64,000 nucleotides of DNA from Dasyornis broadbenti (GCA_013397935.1 VZRN01005851.1:1911072-1975071); one strand, 5' to 3'; shown: positions 53,801 to 64,000, counted from the stretch's first letter. The notes: generated from the sequence alone by a model not told the origin. Made by a program: numbers and translations.

Positions 53801-53880
53801 CAAATAGCAATCCAGATGAAAGCAATGTAAGACCACTTAAAGAAAAATTCTTTTATTCCCATATGAATCCTTCTTTTATG
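50151..53880. other. Non-coding spacer between CR1 copies
   Basis: AT-rich DNA with a 25-base poly(A) run (50795-50819) and a poly(T) run (51865-51878). No gene recognised. Short frames at 52269-52511 and 52569-52838 show no family resemblance. Confidence 0.55.
50795..50819. repeat. Poly(A) run, 25 bases
   Basis: An uninterrupted A run preceded by CTCTTT. No convincing flanking duplication was found by eye, so it is treated as a simple repeat rather than a retroposon tail. Confidence 0.9.
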
Positions 53881-54467
53881 TCATAGAAACATAGACTCTT
53901 AGAATGGTTTGGGTTGGAAAGAACATTAAAGATCACCCAGGTCCAACCCCCTGCCGTAGGCAGGGACACCTTCCACTAGACCAGGTTGCTCAACGCCCCG
54001 CCCAGCCTGGCCTTGAACACTTCCAGGGATAGGGCATCCACGATTTCTCTGGACAATGTGTTCTAATGCATCACCACCCCCACAGTGAACTTCTTCCCTA
54101 TACCTAATATAATCCTGCTCTCTTCCAGTAGCCCTTCCCCATGTCCTTGTTAAAAGTCTCTCTTCAGCTCTCAAGTAGTCTCCCTTTAGGCACTGGAAGG
54201 CTGTCCCAGAGCCTTCTTGGCCCCAGGCTGAACAGCCTCAACTCTCTCAGCCTGTCCTCATAGAAGAGGTGCTCCAGCCCTCTGATCATTGTCATGACCC
54301 TCCTCTGGATTCACTCCAACAGGTCCACATCTTTCTTATGCTTGGGTCCCCCGAGCAGGATGCAGGACTCCAGGTGGGAAGAATCACCTCCCTCAACCTG
54401 CTGACCACTCTCCTTCTGATGCAGCCTGGGATACAGTTGGCTTTCTGGGCTGCAAGTGCAGCCAGAA
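53881..54467 (-). mobile_element. CR1 LINE 3' end with part of ORF2, antisense
   Basis: Longest contiguous CR1 tail in the window. It starts TCATAGAAACATAGACTC and continues through GGTTTGGGTTGGAAAG, GTCCAACCCCCTGCC, GGTTGCTCAACGCCCC, CCTTGAACACTTCCAGGGAT, CAGCCTGTCCTCATAGAAGA and GTGCTCCAGCCCTCTGATCA. It ends in GGCTTTCTGGGCTGCAAGTG, which lies in the last part of ORF2 as read on the minus strand. It is 5'-truncated at about 590 bases and is well preserved compared with the copy at 4892, suggesting a younger insertion. Confidence 0.95.
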
Positions 54468-55468
54468 GGTAAGGAGGGAACCATCTGGCAAATTCATACC
54501 AGACTAAACCATAAAGCAGAAATTTCCTAAGTAATGCATTTACTTTGCAGATTGGGTGCTATTTGTGGAAAAGACCAACAGGAAAAAGACTGGTTATCTC
54601 ACCCTGCTAGTATATGTGGTCTTCTCTGCCCTTGAAAATAATATTGTGATTTCTCAGACGTTAGATTGAATGGGTTTCAGATTTGTCTTTTAAGAGACAG
54701 GTAATACTGAGGTTTCCAAAGGCGCTTCAGGGATCGATTCCTCTTCCCAGAGGCTGGGTACCGATATGTATCTTACCACTAGCAAGATACCATTTTCCCC
54801 CAGAAAATAAGAAAAAAAGACTGTGTTTTCCTATCTTCTTTTTTTCCCCTCCATCCATCATAATGTTTTTCTGAAAGGAAATCTTTATTCAGATCAGCTC
54901 TATTAATAAACAAGGCAACTTTCTCGAGCTCCCTACTCCTTCCCTGCTAAGTAGCAAATTTCCATTCCTTTCCTCCATTTGTTAAAGCAGTGACTCAGAC
55001 CGTTCTTGCAAGGCTGAAACACCCAGGATGTGTGAAATGTTCATATCAAATCAAGTCAGCTCACAAATTCATAAAAAGCTGTTAATATCATAGTAACCCA
55101 TAAATATTTTTCTCACTGGTAGATTTGACCTCTGTTTCTGTTTGTAGGGGGAAGGAAACTCATTCCACAATGCTCATCTCATGAAGACCTCTTTCTCCAA
55201 GCAATCACCTTTAAAAAATTGCTCTCTAGGCCCTGCCTGAGTTTCTTCTAAGCTCTTAAGAGCAATAAAATAACTGGTGGAGTTAAAATAAAACATATTT
55301 CGTGTGTTCCTTAGGAAAAAAAAAAAAAAAGTCTAGCAAATAGTGGATATACATCAACAGAACAGATATGCAGAGTCTGTGGGCTGTCCTGATCTTTCCT
55401 ATAACATCTTCTGGCATGGCATATGCTCCCAAACACCAGTGCCTTAGCTGGCAAACAGACAAGTGTCC
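54468..55468. other. Non-coding spacer before solo LTR
   Basis: No gene or transposon recognised. Contains an A run at about 55316-55330. Confidence 0.5.
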
Positions 55469-56436
55469 TGTGGTGGGTTGACCCTGGCTGGACACCAGGT
55501 ACCCGCCGAAGCTGCTCTATCACTCTCCTGCTCCGCTGATCAGGGCAGATAAAATACAACAAAAGGTTTGTGGGTCAGGATAAGGACAGGGAGAGATCAC
55601 ACAGCAATTATTGGCATAGGCAAAACAGACTTGACTCGGAGGAATCAATCATATTATCCATCAAATCAGAGTAAGATAATACGAAATAAACCCAAATTTT
55701 AGAACACCTTTTCCCATCCTTCTTTTCTTTCAGGATTTAAGTTCACTCCAAATTTTCTCTGCTTCATCCACCCTGCAATGGCACAAGGGGAAAGGGAATG
55801 GGGGTTGTGGTCAGTTCATCACATGTTGTCTCTGAGACACCTTCCTCCTCAGCGGCGGGACTCCTCACACTGCCCCCACAGAAGGCAGTCCTTCATGAAC
55901 TTTTGCAACATGAATCCTTCCCACAAAGTGCTGTTTTTCATAAACTGTTCCAATGTGAGCTTCCCACATGATCACAGCCTCCTTTCAAGCATCCTCCTGT
56001 TCCAGTGTGGGTCTCCTACACAGGCTGCAGGCAATTCCCTGCATCCCTGCGGTCCTCCATGGGCTGCAGGGGCACAGCTGCCTCAGCATGGTCTGCACCA
56101 GGGGCTGCAGGGGAATCTCAGCTGCAGCGCCTGAAGCACCTCCTCCCCCTCCCTGGCCACTCAGGTGGGTGTTTGCTGGCTGAGATGTTCCTCTCACATA
56201 TTCTAACTCCTCTCCCTCGCTGCAATGGCACAATTTCCTTTTTCCCCTTCTTAAACTTGTTATCCCAGAGGTATTTCCACCATTGCTGATGGGCTCAGCC
56301 CTCGCCAGCGGAAGGTCCATCCTGGAGCCGGCTGGCACTTGCTCTGCCAGACATGGGGGAAGCTTCTGGCAGCTTCTCAAGAAAGACTCTCCTGTAGACC
56401 TCTGCTCTGAAAACCTGGCCATGCAAACCAAGTACA
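55469..56436 (-). mobile_element. Solo LTR of an avian endogenous retrovirus (ERVL-like), antisense
   Basis: A 968-base element with TG...CA ends. The + strand begins TGTGGTGGGTTGACCCTGGC and ends ATGCAAACCAAGTACA, so the element's own start (TGTACTTGGTTTGCAT) is at 56436. I recognise this as a common avian LTR. Its features include GAAGCTTCCCCCATGTC, GAGCCGGCTGGCA (read on +), CTGGGATAACAAG next to a TTTAAGAAG promoter-like box near 56250, and degenerate repeats with the pattern 'TCC..GTG.G...TTCCCAC' (about 55890-56170). No gag, pol or env sequence flanks it, so it is a solo LTR. Five bases outside each end (TGTCC and TATTC) match only partly, so the target duplication is decayed or the ends are off by a few bases. 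Confidence 0.85.
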
Positions 56437-57817
56437 TATTCACAGCAATATCAGTGTTTTGTCTGGATGGAGCTAAAATCTCTTAAAATTCATCTACGTT
56501 AAATTCTCAGAGTTTACACTTAAATGAAGAGTTCTATTCACTGCTTTCAATAACCAAATAGCTCACTGCATTTTCAGAAAGAAAGAAGCTTCTACTCATT
56601 GTATGTATTTTGTAAAGTACTTTGGAATCCCTCCAAAGGAAAAGGGCTACAAAAAGATACTGCTTTATTATTTTAATTTATTTGTAAGCTCTGCTCTCTT
56701 TAGTGAGACAAAATGTTTTCTACAGAACAACATAATGCTTGTCCAATTCTTTTAAGCCACATAAATGAGAAATATTATTCTGTTAAACTTTTCTACCTTT
56801 TTCTACACCAATTCAGATACAAACAAAAATGTTATACATGTTGTCAGTGGTCATATGAGGGAACCTAGCCTGTATTAGGGAACATTAAATTCATGTCTTA
56901 TGTAGGATTCCAGATTTGTTTGCGTCTGGCCAGAACTGGTATGAAGCATGAAAGTTCATAAAAAGAGCTCTGTGTTACTCATCTGATGTTAATGGGGGTT
57001 GAGTTGCAGCTGTGATCTTCATGGGGTTATCATTACGTCTATGTGACTTAACTGTATTTTATTTTCTGTTTAAAATTCATCTATCAGAGTGAAATCAGAA
57101 ATGTGGTTTCTGTCACACATAGAGCAATTACTTTCAGTACAAAGCCTGTGGAGAGAAAGATCTGCTGTTCTTTAAAGAATAGGTAGAATTTAACAGAAGT
57201 TTTTACAGCAGTACCACACTTCATTATGTCCAGCTGCCATTTAGTACTACAGAAACAAATTTTTGTTTTGTTTATGCCAAGCCTGTGCCAAACCCAAGCA
57301 ATTCCTTGCTTAACTCATTCTTTTGCCTGACAGTTGTGGCCTGGAAATGTCTCCCACAAGATTCTGGAGATTCAGCATCAAGTGCCGTTGCAGCCGCTAC
57401 TATCTGGTGTTCAAGCAGGTGAAAACAACGCTGCAGTAAAAGCATTAACTTGGGGACAGAGCACTAAACGTACACATGCTCGAATCCCGATCTGAGTTTA
57501 CTACATAAGGTTCAAGTTTGTATCGATTGTACAGCTGAAAGTACCCTGAAAATGCACACGGAAACTCCTCTGTGTTGCAGAAGGTTTATTGAATGTGGAA
57601 ATGGGAGTTTTATTTGGAAAAGTTTTTGTTTTCCACTCTATAAAAACCGAATAAAGCCCATGGCCACAACTGAACGGTTCTCCTGCGATGAGAAGACTTC
57701 TGTTCTCCCCTGATCCCAGAGACAGTACAGTCTTTTATTTTCACTAAGTGAATGAAATTACTCTAATGTCTCCTTCTGTGAAGAAAAATATTATTTTCAT
57801 AGCATTCTATGTGATCC

Positions 57818-57840
57818 TATTATTATTACTATTATTACTT
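57818..57840. repeat. (ATT)n microsatellite
   Basis: About seven ATT units with one interruption. Confidence 0.9.
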
Positions 57841-58238
57841 CTCACTTTTATGGGTGCCACTCTAAGGAACCAACTTGTATGTACATCTGGTTTATGGCAC
57901 AATCAGCAACAAAACACTTTTAAAATGCGCAAACACAATTTAGAGCCAACTACAAGGTGCAGTAGAGCAGCTAAATGTCACTTTGCCCTGTCAGACAAGA
58001 AAACAGAAACTCCATACCAGGGAGCACTGTATGTGCATACTCTCATATGGGGCAGAATTGTAACACCTGACAGCTCCCATAAGGCAAAAGCAGCATATTT
58101 TAATGAGATTCATATAGCTGGAGGTAATCTCTGAGTTTTAAGCACATATAGGAGTTGCTAAGATGGAAAAAAAAAAAAAGAAAACGTAATATGTATTTAC
58201 AGATAACAGCTTTATGCTTACATAATTTCTATGTCTTC

Positions 58239-58253
58239 NNNNNNNNNNNNNNN
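58239..58253. other. Assembly gap (15 N)
   Basis: A run of N. True length unknown. Confidence 1.
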
Positions 58254-59705
58254 TTTTCCAGCAAAGAAGAAGACTGGAACTCAAGCAGGAGTTGAAAGAA
58301 GAGGGTAAACCTGATTTCTATGCAGGAGCTGTCCACCCCAGACACTTCTTGCAGCACAACACAAAACAGAGATAAGGAATATCATCAGACTGAGGAAAAA
58401 AGTGATCGAAGAGCACAAAATACCAGCTTACCTGCTACAAATGGCAACATATTAATGTTAGTTTTCAGCTGAATAAAGCCATTTTTCAATTAGGGCATTT
58501 TTTTGCCATCAAAAAGTCTTCTTCAGGGAAGACAGAAGGAGGTACTTATCCCTAAAATACATTCTACCATTCCCAGGGCTAATTAACAGTGGTTTTGCCA
58601 AGTACATTACGACTTCACAGTACAAGGGTACTTTCACTCATCAGTCAAATATTTGTCCAACAGATGCAGACTTTCAAAGCTGTGTTTCAGGTTTCTAGAA
58701 ATAGAAGATAAATATAGTCAACAGATTTTTGCCCATACTAAGCATTAACTAAAGAGTAAGATTTAGTTGCAGGTCTATCATCAGACTGCCTTCATGACTG
58801 CTTCCTTGTGCTGCTTTCTGAAAACCTTGTACAGAAAAGTATTTTTAAAATGATAGTGGCTGTTTTGGAGACAGACAGCTAAGTATTTGCTTTAATGAGA
58901 GACAATCTGGAAGGACATGCATCAGCAGTAATAAGTACTTTTCTTCCGGGATATGATGGCCTCTACCAAGAAAGTCTGCAGTATTTCAGAGGGCTCTCCA
59001 ACCTCTCCTTTTATCTTACACCTTTTTCCCACTGTGCCAAATCTTTTGTACTTAGCACCTGTCTTGTCTACTTTGTCTGCCATACATTGAGGCCCTCCAA
59101 GCTGTTTGTGTTTCCAAACCTTACAGAACACGTCAGCTAATTTGAAGAAGCATTGTTTGCTTTATAATATATATGTGTATAAACATATGAAATCAGGGTT
59201 TATAAATTGAAAGCAAAAGGACATCTTGTACACCCATACATACTTGTGCTTACAATCACTATTTTTCATGTCTCCTAGCTTTAATACTCTTTCCTAAGCA
59301 ACTGCTGTCACTGTCAATACGATACAATTTTCTCATACTTTGTATCCACTATCACATTATTAAATCACTGATAGACACTTACAGCTCCAGGACTTTTACT
59401 ACAAGGTTTGCTGCAACTTTGCAGTGCAATACAAAGCAGCAGGAATTTTTGATACTACTTTTAGCAGGGAAGTAGCAATCTAGATTGCTACAGCCATGAG
59501 TCTGACCCAGGGCTTGATTAGTTGTGAAGGAGATGGGTATTTCCCTTCTGAAGATCCCTTAGCTCATCAGAGATGTTGCCATTGGTTTAAATCAATTTGG
59601 GAACTGAATAAAAGAGCTTGTATCTGCTGCCAACTAGATATCAACATTGGAGGGAAAGAAGACTGAACAGACTTGTAACTTCCATGATTATTTTCCATAA
59701 ATAGT

Positions 59706-60263
59706 TGTCCTGGTTTAGCTGGATTATCATTAATTTTCTTCCTAGCAGCAGGTACAGTGCTGTGTTTTGGATTTAGTAAGAGAATATGTTGCTAAGACAC
59801 TGATATTTCAGTTGTTTCTAGGCAGGGCTTACCCTGAGTCAAGAACTTTCCAGTTTCCCATGCTCTGCCAGCAAGCAGGTCCACAAGAAGCCAGGAGGGA
59901 GCACAGCCAGGACAGCTGACCCAACCTTGCCAAACAGATGTTCCATACCATGGGATGTCATGCTCAGTGTATAAACTGGGGGAAGCTGTGCAGGAGGAGT
60001 CAGGCACTGTGTGGGATGGGCTAAGCATCGCTCAGTGGGTGGTGAGCAATTGTATTGGGCATCTGTTGTCTGTCTAGGGTTTCATTTTTCTGTCTTCTTG
60101 TTATTACTAATAGTATTAGCATTAGTATTAATGTTAGTATATTTTACTTTGCTTCCATGATTAAACTGTTGTTATCTCAACCCACAAGCTTTTTGGAGGG
60201 GCGGGAATGGGTGGTGAGAAAGCGACTCTGTAATTCTTTGTTGCCAGCTGGGGTTAAACCACA
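59706..60263 (+). mobile_element. Solo LTR of an avian ERVL-type endogenous retrovirus
   Basis: Begins TGTCCTGGTTTAGCTGG and ends CTGGGGTTAAACCACA, giving TG...CA termini over 558 bases. Recognisable family blocks include CTTCCTAGCAGCAGGTACAG, TGCTGTGTTTTGGATTTAG, TTCCCATGCTCTGCCA, CACAGCCAGGACAGCTGACC and CCATACCATGGGATGTCATG. A TATAAA box is at 59970-59975 and an ATTAAA signal at 60160-60165, in the order expected for U3-R-U5. The sequence around 60100-60150 has expanded into TATTA/GTATTA repeats. Flanking 5-mers ATAGT and GTGGT agree at three positions and differ by two A/G transitions, compatible with an aged 5-bp target duplication. No internal retroviral sequence is present. Confidence 0.88.
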
Positions 60264-60416
60264 GTGGTGTAACCTAAAGCTGAGCAGTCCTTGCACACAG
60301 CGTGTGACAGGTTTTACCCAAGGCAGCAGAGAAGCAGGTCCTGCTCTCAGCTGCTTCCCTCCAGCAAGCAGCTCCCAGTGCTTGCACACTGCCTTGCATT
60401 GCCACACAGTTGGGCA

Positions 60417-60522
60417 TCAAAACACTTTTCACTAAGTGATCAAAATCTGCAGTTTCAGATCATTCCACCTTGCATTTCAATGCTTTATGCAGCAGCAGTT
60501 CTCAAGCCACATGAAGTTCAAC

Positions 60523-60568
<46 letters not shown>

Positions 60569-60596
60569 AAAAACCAAAAAACTTTCAAAACACTTT
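60417..60596 (+). mobile_element. Possible short poly(A)-tailed retroposon with 12-bp direct repeats
   Basis: TCAAAACACTTT occurs at 60417-60428 and again at 60585-60596. Between them is a unique body of about 95 bases (60429-60523), then an A run of 43 bases (60524-60566), then CCAAAAACC and further A. A direct repeat placed immediately after an A-rich tail is the signature of target-primed insertion of a polyadenylated RNA. The body has no reading frame and no AATAAA before the tail, and I do not recognise its source. Confidence 0.45.
60524..60566. repeat. Poly(A) run, 43 bases
   Basis: Longest homopolymer in the window, with no interruption, followed by CCAAAAACCAAAAAAC. Its exact length may be unreliable in a draft assembly. 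Confidence 0.9.
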
Positions 60597-63500
60597 GATT
60601 CAGTCAGTTGAAATATCTTTCAGTCTATCACTCTTGCAATGAATAGATGTACTCACTGTATTGTACTACACAACTGCAAGATCCAGTTTAAAACTATCCA
60701 GGAAAAATTAAATTTTTTATTTGACAGATTACATAAGTTATCATAAACGCAGTTTTGCAGAATCCACATTTTTTCTGAAGAGAAAACCTCAGTGGGAAGA
60801 AAACAGCCAGATTTACAATGATTATGCTTGATTAAGAATTGATAAGCAATTAGGGAAAAAAAATACCAACACAATCTCCCTGTCTTCTTTGCAAGGACTA
60901 CATCAATTTACCAGCACCAGGAGAAATTCTGGCTCAAATCAGTGAGTTTTTCCTTTGTCTTTCACAGGACAAAAATTTCATTTTCAATTTTCCTCTGAAT
61001 TTGTCAGCATGTTGAGATATTGCTCATTAACTAAACTTGCGTGTTCTCAGCATTTAAATATTATTTCTCTGTCATCTGTTGGTCTGCACTGAACCAGGAC
61101 ACCAGGTATATTTTCCAAATGAAAGATTTCTCAGTTAAAAGAAGCAGGAAAACACAGAAGGTGACGTATTAACTATCCACACTAGTTGATTAGAATTTAA
61201 CCCCACAAGCAGGTCCATGACCATGCTTTTGCAGTCTTGAATTTTTGGAACCCCCAAAAAGAAGGGAGGTGAGAGCAGCTGCAGGAAGTCCAGCTGATTC
61301 CCAGGCTGTCTGCAAGTGTCTGCCCCGTGCTGCTTTCCTCCAGGACTCAAGGGACGCACAGCCTGTCCTTGCTGCCTCATTCCCTTCCCAGAAATATGAC
61401 TGGGTCAGGCAGCTCCCACCCTGCCTTCACCTCTCGCTGCCTCCCAGAACCTACACAAGAGTGAAGCCAAGACATTCGCCTGGAGTTACACGGAAAGTGA
61501 AGGAGTTTAATCACCCAGAAGCAGATTCCATGAGTAAAACCATAATATTTAATATATTGTCTCATGTGTTAGAAATATCTCGGCCAGTTTTCTTCTGTTG
61601 TTCGGTGAAGTGTGGTAAGCTGCTCAATTTGACAGGAAAACTTCCGGGATACCTTTCTACTGCATCCAGACTAATTTGGCTGTTAATGTTCCATGATAGA
61701 AATAAACCTTTAAAACACATTCTTATGCCGCTTTGCAAGCTTAATTGTTAGGATGTTATGCTTTCCTCCCACTGTGATAGAGACAATGATTTCCTTATTA
61801 AAATCATAAAATCAAAAAAGTATTATTAGAAACCTCCTTTTGGCAAATTAAGAACATTGATTTTTCATTACAATGCAGAGCATTGCACATAATTCATAGA
61901 ACAATAACTCTATTCAAGCACAGATATACATATGCAAATGGTAAGTCATGAACAAGAACACAGGTTATTTTGAATGCAAATAGCACAGTAGAGTCTAGTT
62001 CTTTCCCATTTCACTTACTCCTAACTTGATAAATACCTTGGATTTTCATCTTTTACCTTATACCTTTTACATTCTCTTTCTGTGGCCATTTAAAGGTCAG
62101 GACTTAATTTGAAAGGTGGATGTGTGTTAAAAAAAAAAAAAAATGAATGAATGAGGGGAAGAATAGGCGGTGAGACTCACTCAACAGTTGTGTGAGCATC
62201 ATTCATTTCCCCAGGTAAAGCAAGCACCCTGAGGTCAGCTATTCATTCTTCATGTAGAAGAATCAGAAAGTGCTAGATTTTTCCAGAAAGAGTTATCTTG
62301 AATATTTCAATGACTTCATTTATCAACCTGATATCAAAAATATTTGACATACATGATTTCTTTAAAAATAAAGTATGTGAGATCCTGCAGAAGGCTGAAT
62401 TCCTATGACACTTCCACAGGAACTGAACTACCAGCTACAAGAGAAAAATCTCATCATTTATACTGGTGTGCATAAAGAATTTTTGGTCTTATAGGACCAA
62501 ATCAGATTATGTTTCTGAGAGAATTTACCATGCAATGAAGTCACTCACCTTGTTCATTATTTTGTATAAAGAACAAAATTAACAAGAAGATACATGGTAT
62601 ATCTGTTCAGGGTAAAGAAAATGAGAGCATTCCTCTGAAATTCATCAACAGCAGTAGTGGGAGTCATAATATATAAGATCAGGAAAACAAAATACTACAA
62701 ACTGGAAGTTAGGCTCATTTTTACCATAAACTTACCTTCAGCAAGCTAGTAACTTATTTATCTGTGCCTTGGCATTTCCATCTTCACAGAAAAACAGAAA
62801 ATTCCTAAATTCATGGGACTGTATCAAAGAAAATGTATCAGCATCAATAAAACCAGAACTTTTTCTGTCAAATGCCATTAAAGCATCCGGTAATATTTAA
62901 TTTCCTTTGTACCAATCCAGTTAGTTCATGTGCTACTTCACTGGTTTCTAGTTTGTAAAATATTTATTCTAGTCTGCTTACAAATTGTCCAGGAAAACAA
63001 GTTACACATGAGAGTGTTTCCTCCATGTAATGAATGTAACACTGCTTTTCATCAATTTTGTTACAAGTGAAGCATTTGAAGTTTTCTAGCCTCTTGTTCA
63101 ATATACACCCTGAAAATGCATATTATGTTATTAAGATTCAATAAAGAAATAATCACCTTAGAAAATCACACATACAAAACATTACACACAGGTGATTAAA
63201 TATGTGCTAACAACTCTCCTTAAATTCCAATATTTTTGAAAGGTTTTACCATACACAGACACAATAAAATCACTTTGGTGTTTAGGTAGATCATGCTTAA
63301 ATTGGATTTTCACAACACAGACAACGGTTACAGATACATTAATTGAGGACAATAGCTATTATAGCTCTGGCATTGTTCAGAGAAACCTATCACTCTTCAC
63401 TGTAAAAGAGAATCAAGTTGTCAAACTCCATACTTGAGAAGTAATCACTGTTGGGGCAGAAGTTTCTGGTATAACTCAGTTTTATGACCAAATGTTACTT

Positions 63501-63857
63501 AATACAACATTACATACTGTAAAGAGAAGAGCCAGCACTTTTCATATCCAGAATCACCTGGTGCTGTTGCTATCTCTTCGCTCCACAAAAGCGTGTTTTA
63601 GTGCTGGCTCAAGTGAAACAAACATGGTGCCAAAACCTGACCATCAGCCAGGATCTTTTCATTTGAGCTTATTTTCAGGAGATTCTTGTTTACCCATAAT
63701 AGATCTGCTTCAGTTCAAGCTGCTGGGATTTCTGAAATCTTCCCGAAACATCTGTGTGGGTGAGTTGAGTTCAGACTGCAGTGGTAATCTGCGTCAGTCC
63801 TAGGTCGTTGGACTCCTCTCTCTCTTGAGGACAGTAAGATGACATTTCCACGACTAG
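60597..63857 (-). other. Probable OPRK1 3' UTR and downstream flank
   Basis: Lies directly downstream of the OPRK1 stop on the minus strand. Candidate minus-strand AATAAA signals (TTTATT on +) are at 62963-62968 and 60716-60721, which would give 3' UTRs of about 0.9 or 3.1 kb; neither can be preferred by eye. A 15-base A run is at about 62129-62143. The long + frame at 61245-61751 starts at TTG and is not considered a gene. Confidence 0.45.
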
Positions 63858-64000
63858 TCATACAGGTTTGTTTGCCCCACCTGCTTCCCTCGTGTAAGCT
63901 GGGTCTTGCACAGTGTTTCTGACCCTGCTGGTGCTCTGCCTGTCCATCCTCATCTTGAAGGGGAAGCAGAAGTCCTTGAAGCATCTCTTGAAGTTTTCAT
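63858..64000 (-). CDS. OPRK1: Kappa opioid receptor, C-terminal part of last exon (partial)
   Basis: The minus strand from 64000 reads, after a split Asp codon, ENFKRCFKDFC, then MRMDRQSTSRVRNTVQDPAY, and ends in NKPV before TGA at 63858-63860. This is the helix 8 and cytoplasmic tail of the kappa-type opioid receptor; ENFKRCF, QSTSRVRNTVQDPAY and the NKPV end are characteristic of it and differ from mu and delta. OPRK1 is a Gi/o-coupled receptor for dynorphins. The two cysteines in the helix 8 region are potential palmitoylation sites, and the Ser/Thr cluster is a likely kinase target. The tail before NKPV diverges from the human form I know but has the same length and no frameshift. Only 47 codons plus 2 bases are inside the window; the seven-helix body is beyond the right edge. 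Confidence 0.95.
   Translation of the reverse strand, partial: ENFKRCFKDFCFPFKMRMDRQSTSRVRNTVQDPAYTREAGGANKPV

Larger units (their letters stand above)
56437..59705. other. Non-coding spacer between the two solo LTRs
   Basis: AT-rich sequence containing an (ATT)n microsatellite (57818-57840), an A run at about 58167-58180 and a short gap. The apparent leucine-rich frame at 57748-58134 is produced by the microsatellite and begins at GTG. No gene recognised. Confidence 0.55.

Noticed and set aside
53926..54174. 82-residue minus frame
   Set aside because: Lies in the CR1 3' tail and is not in a conserved ORF2 frame.
55985..56443. 152-residue minus frame
   Set aside because: Lies entirely inside the solo LTR, in sequence not expected to code for protein.
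57748..58134. 128-residue + frame with a run of leucines like a membrane segment
   Set aside because: The leucine run is the (ATT)n microsatellite. The frame begins at GTG and has no other support.
61245..61751. 168-residue + frame, the second-longest open frame in the window
   Set aside because: It begins at TTG, and the first ATG comes about 95 codons in. No recognisable domain or GPCR-like segments. It lies in the probable 3' flank of OPRK1 on the opposite strand.

Overview
The window looks like a piece of a bird chromosome, probably a neoavian or passerine draft assembly. It is AT-rich and gene-poor. Its recognisable transposons are fragments of CR1 LINEs (the dominant avian LINE) and two solo LTRs of avian endogenous retrovirus families. 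No mammalian-type L1 or Alu is visible. Three short runs of N (9582-9643, 26198-26234, 58239-58253) mark assembly gaps.

Only two protein-coding genes can be supported. The first is an intact single-exon class A GPCR of 327 residues on the + strand (5854-6837), recognised as a neuropeptide B/W receptor. It has a CpG island and a possible 5' UTR splice acceptor upstream, and a poly(A) signal at 7232-7237. The second is at the right edge: the minus strand from 64000 down to 63858 encodes the last 47 residues of the kappa opioid receptor OPRK1. The rest of OPRK1 lies beyond the window. The two genes converge tail-to-tail about 57 kb apart. This is the arrangement of NPBWR1 and OPRK1 on human chromosome 8, and it is the main reason to call the first gene NPBWR1 rather than NPBWR2. 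Both encode Gi-coupled peptide receptors.

Layout: 1-4.9 kb is non-coding flank. 4.9-7.25 kb holds a CR1 fragment, the CpG island and NPBWR1. 7.25-29.3 kb is a non-coding desert with simple repeats. 29.36-30.34 kb is an internally deleted CR1. 30.3-46.6 kb is more desert. 46.6-60.6 kb is a transposon-richer stretch with three CR1 tails, two solo LTRs and a short poly(A)-tailed insertion flanked by a 12-bp repeat. 60.6-63.86 kb is probably the OPRK1 3' UTR and downstream flank.

I saw no CRISPR array, operon, tRNA or rRNA gene, and no evidence of a new multi-gene system. The most interesting features are the convergent receptor pair, the spliced-5'-UTR hypothesis for NPBWR1, the poly(A)-tailed insertion (unusual for a bird) and the internally deleted CR1.
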